This document shows positions 16,407-25,968 of a stretch of DNA of 64,000 nucleotides, one piece after another. The stretch covers positions 682,001-746,000 of the forward strand of contig NZ_CP016796.1 of NCBI RefSeq assembly GCF_001895265.1. The letters are read 5' to 3'. How positions within the stretch are numbered: the stretch's first letter is position 1; the number at the start of each line of letters is the position of its first letter. This stretch comes from Francisella uliginis. GTDB taxonomy: Bacteria > Pseudomonadota > Gammaproteobacteria > Francisellales > Francisellaceae. The notes beneath the pieces were generated by a model. That model was not told the DNA's origin and did not search any database. It saw only the letters and a list, made by a program, of their open reading frames with translations. Both the position numbers and the translations under genes were made by a program.

Positions 16407-18143
16407 CTATCCCCAAATACTTTTTATAAGATAGTTATATCCTTGAGAAGCTGTATCTCGAGCATATTGATAACCTCCACTGACTGTTTCTTGAGCATAT
16501 TGATAGCCTCCACTGACTGTTTCTTGAGCATATTTATAGCCTCCACTGACTTTTTCTTGAGCGTATTGATAGTTTTCAGAAATACTTTTTTGAATGATGT
16601 TGTAAGTATCAGCATCCATAGTTTCTAATTCTTTGGTGGTTTTTTCTATTTCTTTGACTTTCTCTTCAAGTTTTTTTTCAAGTTTCGCAAGTTCTTCCAT
16701 TCCATTTGTTCTATATCCAGATAAGATTAGATAATCGAGAGCACTTTTTGTAAAATAATAACGACGTCGATGGATTAATAAAGACTGTTGTTGTAATGGT
16801 AAAGCTTTTTGTAGTTCATTATATCTTGAATAATTTGCTCTTTTTTCTAAGGCAGTTTTTGCTACATATCCTGCAGCCAGAGCTATACCAGCTCCTGCTG
16901 CAACTGCTGGTGCTAGACCAATGCCAAATGTTGCTCCTAGTACCATATCTAAACTATAATATGAAGCTAAGATAGCTGCTGCTCCACCAGCGTTAGATTC
17001 AGTAGCTTTTTTTCCTGCTTTAAAAATAGATTTTCCTGTTTTATAGCCATACTTCATGATTTTAAGTGGAATATCTAGTTCCATAGAGCGAATTTGCATT
17101 ATTTTGTTTGTATACCAAGCACTATCGTTGAACATTACAGAGCCACACTCAAGTAACTTTGAATCTGCTTCTACACCTTCTGTACATGCTTTATTCATTT
17201 CAGCTTTTACTATAGTAGCTCTTCCAACTAACAATATTTTATTGCAATCAATCAAAGTATTTGCTACATAAGCTGCAAACTTGGGGTCTTTTCGATATCC
17301 TTTTTTCTTAGATAGTTTATAGTCTTCTTCTATATCTTTGATTGCTTCTTGTGTTGTAACTCGTTGTGATAATCGTAATTTTGTAAGTAGTTTGAAAAAA
17401 TGCTCATCATTCATTTTCATCATACTTTTATAGTTTTGTGCTTGATATTTATATATTTTTGTTTTGCATGAACGACCTATCAATTCAAAAGTATCTAAAA
17501 TTCTAACTTTAAATCTACTATATTCTTCGTGACCCATTACGAGTTGAAGATTAAGATCAGAAACTATATCTAAAACTGCTTTCCAAATATAATTTAAAAG
17601 AGCTCCTAAGTGACCAGCGGTATGTTGAATTGATTTTTCATCTGTTGAGTAATAAGCTACTAGGTTATACTTAATCATTTCAGCTACCAAAAACTTTCCG
17701 TTATTATCTGCACATAAAATTAGTTTTTCAAGGGATCTGAGGATATTGTCATCATATTTAGAAACATCACCGTCATCAAATACTAAGAATTGCTCAATAA
17801 CTTCGAAAGTAGCTCTAGTACTTAGATTTTTAGTAAGACATTCTTTAAATTTTTCAAGGTTTAAGAATTGTAAAAAGAGGTCTTTTGATGGCCAGTTTTC
17901 TAGCCAAAAACTAGCAATAGATGATTTTTTTCTTAAATATTCTTTTAATTTTTTATAGTTTTGTTTATTAGCTATATCTTTGTTAGGATGCATTCTAAAC
18001 TTTACTATTGTTTCCATTGGCCAAATATTTTTAAGCATTGCAAATTTTATACTCTTGCGTACCCTATTTGAAAGGTTACTCTCAGCCACTATTTTATTTA
18101 CTGTCAATTTTCTATACTCATGATCAAAGTTACCTATAGTCAT
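16407..18143 (-). CDS. unknown protein with glycine-rich hydrophobic segment, coiled coil and C-terminal 11-residue repeats
   Basis: A 578-residue protein with no recognised family. Residues 1-380 are mixed, mostly helical and hydrophilic. Residues 386-428 are a Gly/Ala-rich hydrophobic segment (including APAVAAGAGIALAAGYVA) that could insert in a membrane. Residues 482-510 are a strongly charged predicted coiled coil. Residues 525-568 are four tandem 11-residue units of the form YQYAQETVSGG, followed by a degenerate fifth ending in SIWG. A GGGAGAG ribosome-binding site precedes the ATG. There is no signal peptide. It stands alone between budA and the flavoprotein gene. A membrane-acting effector or toxin is possible but unsupported. 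Confidence 0.7.
   Translation of the reverse strand: MTIGNFDHEYRKLTVNKIVAESNLSNRVRKSIKFAMLKNIWPMETIVKFRMHPNKDIANKQNYKKLKEYLRKKSSIASFWLENWPSKDLFLQFLNLEKFKECLTKNLSTRATFEVIEQFLVFDDGDVSKYDDNILRSLEKLILCADNNGKFLVAEMIKYNLVAYYSTDEKSIQHTAGHLGALLNYIWKAVLDIVSDLNLQLVMGHEEYSRFKVRILDTFELIGRSCKTKIYKYQAQNYKSMMKMNDEHFFKLLTKLRLSQRVTTQEAIKDIEEDYKLSKKKGYRKDPKFAAYVANTLIDCNKILLVGRATIVKAEMNKACTEGVEADSKLLECGSVMFNDSAWYTNKIMQIRSMELDIPLKIMKYGYKTGKSIFKAGKKATESNAGGAAAILASYYSLDMVLGATFGIGLAPAVAAGAGIALAAGYVAKTALEKRANYSRYNELQKALPLQQQSLLIHRRRYYFTKSALDYLILSGYRTNGMEELAKLEKKLEEKVKEIEKTTKELETMDADTYNIIQKSISENYQYAQEKVSGGYKYAQETVSGGYQYAQETVSGGYQYARDTASQGYNYLIKSIWG
16440..16571 (-). repeat. 33-bp in-frame tandem repeats (four units)
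   Basis: Four direct 33-bp units encode the 11-residue repeats at residues 525-568 of the 578-residue protein. The two middle units are nearly identical at the DNA level, which suggests recent expansion by slippage or unequal recombination. Length variation between strains would be expected. Confidence 0.9.
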
Positions 18144-18413
18144 AATTTACTCTCCCATTTTGTTATTAAATATTAATTGGTAATATTATCAAATATTAAT
18201 AGTATTGAGAGAATGTAACTCAGATATTACAAGTTTGTAAAAGTTTGTAAAGTCTACGAATATTTATACTGAATTTCAGTTATAGAGTTATTTTCTCAAG
18301 GATGTTTGTAAATTTTTATTAGCTTCTTTTGCATAATTTGTTTTAACAAATTGTAGTTATAGGTAAAATCACAATGCTTTTAGAGTATTAATACGAAGAA
18401 GCTTTGTTAGATT

Positions 18414-19583
18414 CTATGAAAGCAATCTATTAACTTCTTTGTTTGATCTTCTAATACAATTTTCAATAGCTAATCTATCAAAGAAGTTTCCAGTGATATA
18501 TAAACTAGGTACTTGTGAAAGTTCTTTCTCTAAATCTTTTAAGAAAATATTATGATTACGGTGATAGCAGGGTAGTAAGTTTGTTTTTTGATATGAATAT
18601 AGAATATCAGTTGGATTTATTTTTAGAAGTTTAGAGATTTTGTTAATTAGTTCTTCTGTAGAGACATCAGAATGACAATGAAAAACTATAGCTCTATAAT
18701 TAGGATGATCAACAACATCTCTAGAAACCGCAGAAAAGAAAAATTGCTCTTTACCAATTAAACCAGCTAAATCTTTAATATGACTAAGTCTATGTTTATC
18801 AACAACTATAGCTATGCTTATAAGTTCAGATATCGTTGGAGAATATTTATGTTCAGCTATATTTGGTAATATATCTTTAATTAGTTCTTGTGTAGTACTC
18901 CAAGGGGTTGCTAAGCAAACTTTTTGAGCAGTATATTTAGTGTTATCTGTAGTAATTAACCACTTATTATCTTCAGTATAAGAAATTTTTAAAACATTAT
19001 CTTTAATTGAATTTACTTGTGAGTTTTCTATTATGGTTGAAAGTCCATTTTTTAATGTAAAACTTCGTGGTATATTTGTATCTCTATCATATTTTTTAAA
19101 AAGATATTCCATAGGGAAATCTTGGCTATCTTGAGAAAGTACCGCATTAAAACAATATTTTAATGTATTATCATAATTATCTTTGCCGAAAAGTTTTGAA
19201 GCATACTCTTTTACGGTTTTATCATTTTTAGACATTTTTCTATTTTTAATATAGTTATAAGCAAGGCTGAAGAAGTTTAGATTTTTAAAGATACTTTCAA
19301 TTCTATTGTTTGGTTTAACTAATAAGAAAGGTAGTTTGTTACGCGTAATAATATCATCTGTAAGATTATTGGTTTTTATAAAATCTATAGTATCTGAGTA
19401 AGAGTTATATATCGTATGGGCTCCCATCTCAAACCAAAAATCCTTGTAGTCTTGAGTATCGATACAACCACCATTTTTATCTTTTTCTATAATTAGATTC
19501 TCAACCCCTGCTTTATTTAACTTTTGTGAAAAACTAATTCCAGATATTCCACCACCTATAATTACTGTATTAACTTTATTCAT
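18414..19583 (-). CDS. FAD-dependent oxidoreductase (protoporphyrinogen oxidase / amine oxidase-like)
   Basis: A 389-residue flavoprotein. The N-terminal Rossmann motif is VIIGGGISGISFS (GGGISG at 10-15), followed by the acidic end LIIEKDKNGG. The C-terminal FAD-binding segment LYITGNFFDRLAIENCIRRS resembles protoporphyrinogen oxidase-type and amine-oxidase-type enzymes. The substrate is unknown. It overlaps mltA by 8 bp on the same strand, so the two are co-transcribed. A decayed copy of its 3' region exists at 15238-15380. Confidence 0.82.
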   Translation of the reverse strand: MNKVNTVIIGGGISGISFSQKLNKAGVENLIIEKDKNGGCIDTQDYKDFWFEMGAHTIYNSYSDTIDFIKTNNLTDDIITRNKLPFLLVKPNNRIESIFKNLNFFSLAYNYIKNRKMSKNDKTVKEYASKLFGKDNYDNTLKYCFNAVLSQDSQDFPMEYLFKKYDRDTNIPRSFTLKNGLSTIIENSQVNSIKDNVLKISYTEDNKWLITTDNTKYTAQKVCLATPWSTTQELIKDILPNIAEHKYSPTISELISIAIVVDKHRLSHIKDLAGLIGKEQFFFSAVSRDVVDHPNYRAIVFHCHSDVSTEELINKISKLLKINPTDILYSYQKTNLLPCYHRNHNIFLKDLEKELSQVPSLYITGNFFDRLAIENCIRRSNKEVNRLLS

Positions 19584-20793
19584 TTGGTAATAATATCCAT
19601 AGTTTACCTCTATTATTCATATGACCAGCATTAAACTCTGCTTGCTTGCCATGACCCCAAAAAACATCGCCACGAATAGCCCCACGAATAGCCCCACCGG
19701 TATCTTGTGCGATCATTAATCTATCAAGAGGAACAGTGTTCTTATGATTTTGTTTATAATAATCTGTTTCTAACCATAATGGTACACCATAAGGATAATA
19801 TACATGATCCACAGCTAAAGAGTAGCCCGGAGTTAGCTCAACATCTTGAGCTCCTACAGCATTTTTACGATCAATATATCTAAAAAAGACAAATGACGGG
19901 TCATAATTTAAAACTTCATCTACTTTATCTTCATTGTTCTTTAGCCATTTTTTTATCGATTGCATAGACATCTCTTTTGCGGACATATAGTTATGCTCAA
20001 GTAGATATTTACCTATTGGTCTATAAGGGTGGCCATTTTGGCTGTCATATCCTAGAAGTATATCACCACTACTAGTTTGTATCCTTCCAGAGCCTTGGAT
20101 TTGTAAAAAAGTACGATCAACTTTTGATTTTACCCAAACTAGTACATCTTTATTAGTAAATAGATTGCCTTCAGATATTTGTTCTCTTGAATAGTATGGA
20201 ACTAGCTCACCATCTTTGTTATATGTTCCAAATGAGTAGCTATCGTCACCATTTGATTTTTTTATTAAATCATTAGGTGTTTTATATATGGGTACATTGT
20301 ACTGCAGAGTTTTTACTAGACTTCCTTTTATTGTAGGCTCGTAGTAGCCAGTGAAGAGTCCTGTATCTTTATCTTTATAAATTATTTGATATGGGGAAAA
20401 GTTTTTTTCAAAAAATAATCTCGCTTGTTTAGCTTTCTTAAAGTTTGTTTTCTCTGCTTTTTCGCAGATGTTAAACCAATTTTTATATTCTGGCTTCTTC
20501 TCTTCAAGTATTTTGTCACAAGATAATTTTAATGCATTTAGGGATTTAAGTTGATTTGCATTATTCCAGCTTTGCAAATCTTTAAACGAGGATTTTATAT
20601 ATGTAACTTTGTTTGAATATTTTTCTGTTAGATAACTTTTTACTTTCGTATTATCTGATTTTTCAGATGAGGTTATGTTTGTTAGGCTTGTCGTAATATC
20701 CTTAGAAGTAATATTTGTACATCCTGATATAAGTATGAAAGGTAAAATAATACTTATATTTTTAAAAGTTTTCATTGTTAGTTTAATACTCAT
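19576..20793 (-). CDS. mltA: membrane-bound lytic murein transglycosylase A
   Basis: A 405-residue MltA, an outer-membrane lipoprotein that cleaves peptidoglycan glycan strands to 1,6-anhydro ends. A lipobox ISGC places the lipidated Cys at 25. The MltA domain includes FTGYYEPTIKGS and FLQIQGSGRI, and the 3D domain has the catalytic aspartate motif AQDTGGAIRG. The repeated GAIRGAIRGD is a small local duplication. No strong ribosome-binding site precedes either Met1 or Met7, so the start is uncertain. It is divergent from grpE. Confidence 0.93.
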   Translation of the reverse strand: MSIKLTMKTFKNISIILPFILISGCTNITSKDITTSLTNITSSEKSDNTKVKSYLTEKYSNKVTYIKSSFKDLQSWNNANQLKSLNALKLSCDKILEEKKPEYKNWFNICEKAEKTNFKKAKQARLFFEKNFSPYQIIYKDKDTGLFTGYYEPTIKGSLVKTLQYNVPIYKTPNDLIKKSNGDDSYSFGTYNKDGELVPYYSREQISEGNLFTNKDVLVWVKSKVDRTFLQIQGSGRIQTSSGDILLGYDSQNGHPYRPIGKYLLEHNYMSAKEMSMQSIKKWLKNNEDKVDEVLNYDPSFVFFRYIDRKNAVGAQDVELTPGYSLAVDHVYYPYGVPLWLETDYYKQNHKNTVPLDRLMIAQDTGGAIRGAIRGDVFWGHGKQAEFNAGHMNNRGKLWILLPNE

Positions 20794-20816
20794 ATTAAAA
20801 AAAACACCAATAATTT

Positions 20817-20844
20817 CTTGAAAATATCGAAATAATCACTATCT
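20817..20844 (+). promoter_or_regulatory. probable sigma-32 heat-shock promoter of grpE-dnaK-dnaJ
   Basis: CTTGAAA at 20817-20823 matches the sigma-32 -35 consensus exactly. CACTATCT at 20837-20844, 13 bp downstream, approximates the -10 element CCCATNT. It lies 56 bp before the grpE start, in the divergent gap with mltA. Confidence 0.6.
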
Positions 20845-20899
20845 ATAAAACATCTAACAAATTGTAGTATTAACAGGACTAAAAGTAAAAGGTTGTTTT

Positions 20900-21475
20900 A
20901 TGAGTAAAGATGAAAAAGATAAAGTAGAAGATAAAAACCTAAATAATGAAGCAGAAGCACAAGAAGAAGCTTCTACTAATACTGTTGAGGAATTATCTGT
21001 AGAAGAGCAATTAGAAAGATCAAAAGACGCCATAAAAGAGCTTGAAGAAACTTGTGATGCTATGAAAGATGAAGCTTTAAGAGCAAAAGCAGAAATGGAA
21101 AATATTCGTAGAAGAGCAGAAAAAGAAGTTTCTAATGCACGTAAGTTTGGCGTAGAAAAATTTGTTAAAGAGCTTTTGCCAGTAACTGATAGCATAGATC
21201 AAGCTTTAAAGCATGAGGTGAAGCTAGAAGAGGCTGTAGCTATGAAAGAAGGTATAGAGCTTACAGCTAAAATGCTTATTGATATCTTGAAAAATAATGG
21301 CTTAGAAGAGCTTGATCCAAAAGGAGAAAAGTTTGATCCAAATATTCATGAAGCTATGGCAATGATACCTAACCCTGAGCTAGAAGATAATACTGTTTTT
21401 GAAGTTTTTCAAAAAGGTTACTTGTTAAATGGTCGTGTAGTTAGAGCTGCTAAGGTTATTGTTGTAAAAAATTAA
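20900..21475 (+). CDS. grpE: nucleotide exchange factor GrpE
   Basis: A 191-residue GrpE. It has an acidic disordered start, a long coiled coil (EELEETCDAMKDEALRAKAE, then MENIRRRAEKE) and the C-terminal beta domain with DPKGEKFDPNIHEAM and VLLNGRV-like GYLLNGRVVRAAKVIV. It exchanges ADP for ATP on DnaK. It is the first gene of the heat-shock operon grpE-dnaK-dnaJ. Confidence 0.97.
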   Translation: MSKDEKDKVEDKNLNNEAEAQEEASTNTVEELSVEEQLERSKDAIKELEETCDAMKDEALRAKAEMENIRRRAEKEVSNARKFGVEKFVKELLPVTDSIDQALKHEVKLEEAVAMKEGIELTAKMLIDILKNNGLEELDPKGEKFDPNIHEAMAMIPNPELEDNTVFEVFQKGYLLNGRVVRAAKVIVVKN

Positions 21476-21504
21476 AAAAATTCTTGAAAAAAAATAAATT
21501 ACAT

Positions 21505-21527
21505 CCATCTATTAGCTAGATGGTTTT
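21505..21527 (+). terminator. hairpin between grpE and dnaK (terminator or attenuator)
   Basis: A perfect 7-bp stem (CCATCTA / TAGATGG, loop TTAGC) is followed by TTTT. It lies 30 bp after the grpE stop and 45 bp before dnaK. It may reduce readthrough or act as a processing site within the operon. Confidence 0.45.
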
Positions 21528-21572
21528 AAAAATTACTAAATTAAAGAAATAAATATAAAACAGGAGAATCAA

Positions 21573-23501
21573 ATGGGAAGAATAATAGGAATAGATTTAG
21601 GAACTACTAACTCTTGTCTTGCTATCATGGATGGTAAGAATGCTAAAGTTATTGAAAATGCTGAAGGTCACAGAACTACTCCTTCAGTAGTAGCATATGC
21701 TGATGGTGGTGAAATATTAGTAGGTCAATCTGCTAAAAGACAAGCTGTGACAAACCCTGATAATACTTTCTTTGCTATCAAAAGACTAATTGGTCGTAAA
21801 TATGATGACAAAGCTGTACAAGATGATATCAAAAAGAAAGTCCCTTATGCAGTAGTTAAAGCTGATAATGGTGATGCTTGGGTTTCTACTAAAGAAGGTA
21901 AGAAAATGGCGCCACCTCAAGTATCTGCTGAGATCTTAAGAAAAATGAAAAAAACAGCGGAAGAGTTTTTAGGTGAAACAGTTTCTGAAGCTGTGATTAC
22001 AGTACCTGCTTACTTTAACGATAGTCAAAGACAAGCTACAAAAGATGCTGGTAAAATTGCAGGTCTTGATGTTAAAAGAATTATCAACGAGCCTACAGCT
22101 GCAGCATTGGCTTATGGTGTTGATTCTAAAAAAGGTGAGCAAACTGTAGCAGTTTATGACTTAGGTGGTGGTACATTTGATATCTCAATCATTGAGATTG
22201 CTGATGTTGATGGTGATAACCAAATCGAAGTATTATCAACAAATGGTGATACTTTCTTAGGTGGTGAAGATTTCGATTTAGCTTTAATGGACTACTTAAT
22301 TGATGAGTTCAAAAAAGAGCAAGGTATTGATCTTCATAATGACAAGTTAGCTCTACAAAGAGTTAGAGAAGCTGCAGAAAAAGCTAAAGTAGAATTATCA
22401 TCTGCTAGCCAAACAGATGTAAACCTACCATATATTACAGCTGATGCTACAGGACCTAAGCATTTAAATATCAAAATAACTAGAGCTAAGTTTGAGTCTT
22501 TAGTTGGTGATTTAGTAGCTAGATCTTTAGAGCCGTGTAAAAAAGCTTTAGAAGATGCAGGTTTAAGCAAATCTGATATCACAGAAGTACTATTAGTAGG
22601 TGGACAAACTCGTATGCCTCTAGTACAAGAGAAAGTAAAAGAGTTCTTTGGTAAAGAGCCACGTAAAGATGTAAACCCTGATGAAGCAGTAGCAGTTGGC
22701 GCAGCTATCCAAGGTGGTGTACTTTCTGGTGATGTTAAAGATGTACTTTTACTTGATGTAACTCCTTTATCTGTGGGTATTGAGACTATGGGTGGTGTGA
22801 TGACTAAGCTTATTGAGAGAAATACAACTATCCCTACTAAGAAGTCACAAGTATTCTCTACAGCAGAAGACAACCAACCAGCAGTAACTATTCATGTACT
22901 TCAAGGTGAACGTGAAATGGCTTCAGCAAACAAATCTTTAGGTAGATTTGATTTGGCAGATATACCACCAGCACCACGTGGTATGCCACAAATTGAAGTG
23001 ACATTTGATGTAGATGCAAATGGTATAATGAATGTATCAGCTAAAGATAAAGCTACAGGTAAAGAGCAAAATATTGTGATTAAATCTTGTGGTGGTATAT
23101 CTGAAGACGAGATCGAAAAAATGGTACAAGATGCAGAAGCTAACGCTGAAGCAGATAAAAAGTTCCATGATCTTGTAGGAGCTAGAAACACTGCTGATAA
23201 CCTAATCCATAGCTCAAGAAAAGCAATTGGTGAATTAGGTGATAAAGTAACTGCTGAAGAAAAAGAGAAGATCGAAGAAGCTTGTAAAGACTTAGAATCA
23301 GTAGTTAAAGGTGATGATAAAGATGCTATCGAAGCTAAAACTAAAACTTTAGAAGAAGCTTTTGCTCCAGTAGCTCAAAAAGCATACGCAGATCAAGCTC
23401 AAGCAGCAGGAGCTCAAGATGGTGCTCAAGCTGAAGAGCCTAAGAAAGATGATGATGTCGTTGATGCTGATTTTGAAGATGTTGAAGACGATAAAAAATA
23501 A
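21573..23501 (+). CDS. dnaK: chaperone protein DnaK (Hsp70)
   Basis: A 642-residue Hsp70. The ATPase domain starts [14 protein letters not shown] and contains [33 protein letters not shown] and [12 protein letters not shown]. The linker [10 protein letters not shown] leads to the substrate-binding domain and a charged tail ending in [12 protein letters not shown]. An AGGAG site is 8 bp upstream of the ATG. Codon use is more regular than in the neighbouring genes, as for a highly expressed protein. Confidence 0.99.
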   Translation: MGRIIGIDLGTTNSCLAIMDGKNAKVIENAEGHRTTPSVVAYADGGEILVGQSAKRQAVTNPDNTFFAIKRLIGRKYDDKAVQDDIKKKVPYAVVKADNGDAWVSTKEGKKMAPPQVSAEILRKMKKTAEEFLGETVSEAVITVPAYFNDSQRQATKDAGKIAGLDVKRIINEPTAAALAYGVDSKKGEQTVAVYDLGGGTFDISIIEIADVDGDNQIEVLSTNGDTFLGGEDFDLALMDYLIDEFKKEQGIDLHNDKLALQRVREAAEKAKVELSSASQTDVNLPYITADATGPKHLNIKITRAKFESLVGDLVARSLEPCKKALEDAGLSKSDITEVLLVGGQTRMPLVQEKVKEFFGKEPRKDVNPDEAVAVGAAIQGGVLSGDVKDVLLLDVTPLSVGIETMGGVMTKLIERNTTIPTKKSQVFSTAEDNQPAVTIHVLQGEREMASANKSLGRFDLADIPPAPRGMPQIEVTFDVDANGIMNVSAKDKATGKEQNIVIKSCGGISEDEIEKMVQDAEANAEADKKFHDLVGARNTADNLIHSSRKAIGELGDKVTAEEKEKIEEACKDLESVVKGDDKDAIEAKTKTLEEAFAPVAQKAYADQAQAAGAQDGAQAEEPKKDDDVVDADFEDVEDDKK

Positions 23502-23522
23502 TTAATTCTTAAGTAATCACTA

Positions 23523-23552
23523 AAGTGTGGTTTATCCACACTTATCTTTTTG
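23523..23552 (+). terminator. intrinsic terminator between dnaK and dnaJ
   Basis: An 8-bp perfect stem (AAGTGTGG / CCACACTT, loop TTTAT) is followed by a T-rich run. It lies 22 bp after the dnaK stop. A TATAAT hexamer just downstream at 23554-23559 could give dnaJ some independent transcription. Confidence 0.7.
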
Positions 23553-23589
23553 TTATAATTATACGTTCCAAAATTTTAGGTTAATTAAA

Positions 23590-24720
23590 ATGCAACAGAA
23601 ATGTTACTATGAAATTCTAAATGTATCAAAGACAGCTTCAGGTGTTGAAATTAAAAGAGCTTATAGAAAGCTTGCAATGAAATATCACCCAGATCGTAAC
23701 CCTGATGATAAAGAAGCTGAGATCAAATTCAAAGAAGTATCTGAAGCTTATGAGATATTAAGCGATGACCAAAAAAGATCAAGATATGATCAATTTGGTC
23801 ATGCAGGTGTTAACCAACAAGGTGGTGCTGGAGCAGGTGCTGGTGGTTTTGGTGGCTTTGAAGATATTTTTGATACTTTCTTTGGTGGTGGTGCTTCTCG
23901 AGGAGGTGCTGGTAGATCTAGAGCTTCTAGAGGTAGTGATCTGGAGTATACGTTAGAGATATCATTAGAAGAAGCCTTCTTTGGTGTAGAAAAAGAGATA
24001 ACTATTCCAAGAATGGCTGCTTGTGATACTTGTGAGGGTACTGGTTCAAAATCTAAAAGTAAAACAACTTGTCACGCATGTCACGGACAAGGTACTATCC
24101 GAAGACAGCAAGGTTTCTTCGCTTTTGAGCAAACTTGTCCAGCTTGTAATGGTTCTGGGTCTAATATTTCAGATCCATGTGATGCATGTTATGGAAATGG
24201 TAAAGTTAAAAAACAGAAGACTCTAAAGGTTAAGATACCAGAAGGTGTTGATAGCGGAGATAGAATCAGACTTCATGGCGAAGGAGATTCAGGTTCTAAT
24301 GGAAGCATGAATGGTGACCTTTATGTTCAGATTTTAATCAAAGATCATAAAATCTTTGAAAGAAGAGAAATGAACCTTTACTGTGAGATGCCAATAAGTT
24401 TTACAAAAGCTTGTCTAGGTGGGGAAATTAAAGTTCCAACTTTAGATGGTGAGGTAACTCTTAAAGTAATACCTGAAACTCAAACTGGTAAAGTTTTTCG
24501 TTTAAGAGAAAAAGGTATGAAATCTCTAAGAGGGCATAGAAGAGGCGATTTACTTTGTAAAGTAGTAGTAGAGACACCTGTTAACTTAAATGCAGAACAG
24601 AAAGATCTCTTAGAAAAGTTTGCAGATAGTCTAGGTGAAGATTATCAAAGTAAACATTCACCAAAAAGTAAGTCTTGGTTTGATAATATGAAAGATTATG
24701 CTAAGAGTTTCTTTGAGTAA
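23590..24720 (+). CDS. dnaJ: chaperone protein DnaJ (Hsp40)
   Basis: A 376-residue class I J-protein. The J domain has HPD at 33-35. A Gly-rich linker ([13 protein letters not shown]) follows, then four zinc-finger motifs: [24 protein letters not shown] and CDACYGNG. The C-terminal substrate-binding domains and a short tail complete the protein. The frame is open upstream to 23527, but that stretch spans the intergenic hairpin and lacks a ribosome-binding site. [10 protein letters not shown] at 23590 matches the family's N terminus. Confidence 0.98.
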   Translation: MQQKCYYEILNVSKTASGVEIKRAYRKLAMKYHPDRNPDDKEAEIKFKEVSEAYEILSDDQKRSRYDQFGHAGVNQQGGAGAGAGGFGGFEDIFDTFFGGGASRGGAGRSRASRGSDLEYTLEISLEEAFFGVEKEITIPRMAACDTCEGTGSKSKSKTTCHACHGQGTIRRQQGFFAFEQTCPACNGSGSNISDPCDACYGNGKVKKQKTLKVKIPEGVDSGDRIRLHGEGDSGSNGSMNGDLYVQILIKDHKIFERREMNLYCEMPISFTKACLGGEIKVPTLDGEVTLKVIPETQTGKVFRLREKGMKSLRGHRRGDLLCKVVVETPVNLNAEQKDLLEKFADSLGEDYQSKHSPKSKSWFDNMKDYAKSFFE

Positions 24721-24770
24721 TTAATCATTCTCATTCTCTATTAAATCTAAATTTTTATCTATATAGTTGT

Positions 24771-25085
24771 TCAAAGAATCTTTATTTCCCCGCACCAGCA
24801 ACATAATATGTCACAGCCATCAGGTCCAGAGGTTACGGAATGTTCTGAGTTTATTGGATTAGTAAAAAAATCACCAGTATTAAAATTACCTCTTTCATCA
24901 CTCATTGAGCCTTCTATAACATATACCCACTCTACATCAGGGTGAATATGTTTGCTTAATTTAGCACAAGGATCTAAGCGAATAAAATCTATCTGAAAGT
25001 TTCTGTTTTCATCTCTTGCAAGTAGCTTTTTAGAAACACCTTTCTTAAAGGACTCAACTTTTATGTCATTAATATTGGTTTTCAT
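24771..25085 (-). CDS. cupin-domain protein
   Basis: A 104-residue single-cupin protein of the ChrR-like type. It has a metal-site motif of the form HIHPDVEWVYVIEGSMSD and a second half with EHSVTSGPDGCDILCCWCGE. Several Cys lie near the C terminus, which may bind metal or respond to redox. The substrate is unknown. It stands alone, converging on dnaJ. Confidence 0.8.
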   Translation of the reverse strand: MKTNINDIKVESFKKGVSKKLLARDENRNFQIDFIRLDPCAKLSKHIHPDVEWVYVIEGSMSDERGNFNTGDFFTNPINSEHSVTSGPDGCDILCCWCGEIKIL

Positions 25086-25204
25086 ATCTTTTAGTTATTT
25101 TAAAACATATTAAAAGTATATGGGAATTATAGAGTACTATCCGTAAAGCCTAAAAGTATTTTGCAAATATTTTATATTAATGAAGTTTATTAGAGATAGT
25201 ATGA

Positions 25205-25954
25205 TTAAAAACTTGGTGTTAGTGCAAGGGTTCTTTTATGATGGCTGCGATTATGCCAAAAGCTTATTCTCTCTAAAGCTTTGTCAGATACTTTTTTACC
25301 ATCTAAGAAATCATCAATTTCAGCATATGTGACACCCATTTCATCTTCGTCAGTTTGACCTTGCCACAATCCTGCAGAAGGAGCTTTATCTAAAATATTT
25401 TGAGGGACTTCTAAATATTTACCAAGCTCAAAAACTTGAGACTTTTTAAGATTAACAAGTGGAAGAATATCCGCAGCACCATCACCAAATTTTGTAAAAT
25501 ACCCCATATACCATTCACAAGCGTTATCTGTACCAATTACAATACGATTATTTTGTTGTGCATAAGCATATAAATACATCATTCTAAAACGTGCTTGAGC
25601 ATTACCTTTTATTACGTGTTGACGATCATTTTTTGAATTTGTAAAAGCCTGAGTAGATTCTAAGAATGTTTCATATACTGGTTGTATTGGAACTGTATAG
25701 TAAGGAATATTTAATTTATCAATAAGCTCTATCGCATCGTGCATATCTTGGTCTTGATTGTTTTTTGAAGGCATTATTAGTGCTGTTACTGGTAGGTTTG
25801 TTTTAGTAGCTAAAGAAGATGCTACAGCTGAATCTATTCCACCACTAATACCTATTACAAAACCTTCAGCAGGATAGTTTAAACAGCTTTCTTTCAACCA
25901 GCTTATAATTTTATTTGAATAATCATCGACTTTAAAATTTTTTGCAATATTCAT
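25205..25954 (-). CDS. nadE: ammonia-dependent NAD(+)/NMN synthetase NadE
   Basis: A 249-residue N-type ATP pyrophosphatase. The P-loop is GISGGIDSAVASSLA (35-49) and TDNACEWYMGYFTKFGDGAADI is present. There is no N-terminal glutaminase domain, so it uses ammonia. In Francisella this short enzyme (called NadE*) is known to prefer nicotinate mononucleotide and act as NMN synthetase, bypassing nicotinate adenylylation. Sequence alone does not prove that preference here. An AAAGGA ribosome-binding site is present, and pncB ends 15 bp upstream on the same strand. Confidence 0.92.
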   Translation of the reverse strand: MNIAKNFKVDDYSNKIISWLKESCLNYPAEGFVIGISGGIDSAVASSLATKTNLPVTALIMPSKNNQDQDMHDAIELIDKLNIPYYTVPIQPVYETFLESTQAFTNSKNDRQHVIKGNAQARFRMMYLYAYAQQNNRIVIGTDNACEWYMGYFTKFGDGAADILPLVNLKKSQVFELGKYLEVPQNILDKAPSAGLWQGQTDEDEMGVTYAEIDDFLDGKKVSDKALERISFWHNRSHHKRTLALTPSF

Positions 25955-25968
25955 TTTATATCCTTTAT

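Noticed and set aside
16440-16571. 33-bp direct repeats that could be mistaken for a CRISPR array
   Set aside because: The repeats are contiguous with no spacers, keep one reading frame and encode 11-residue units inside an intact gene.
18335-18352. Perfect AATTTGTT / AACAAATT inverted repeat upstream of the flavoprotein gene's 3' end
   Set aside because: The loop is only two bases, there is no T-run on either strand, and such AT-only palindromes are expected by chance in this composition.
22334-23191. Long minus-strand open frames opposite dnaK
   Set aside because: They are a by-product of dnaK codon bias; dnaK itself is unambiguous and the antisense peptides are low-complexity Ser/Thr-rich.
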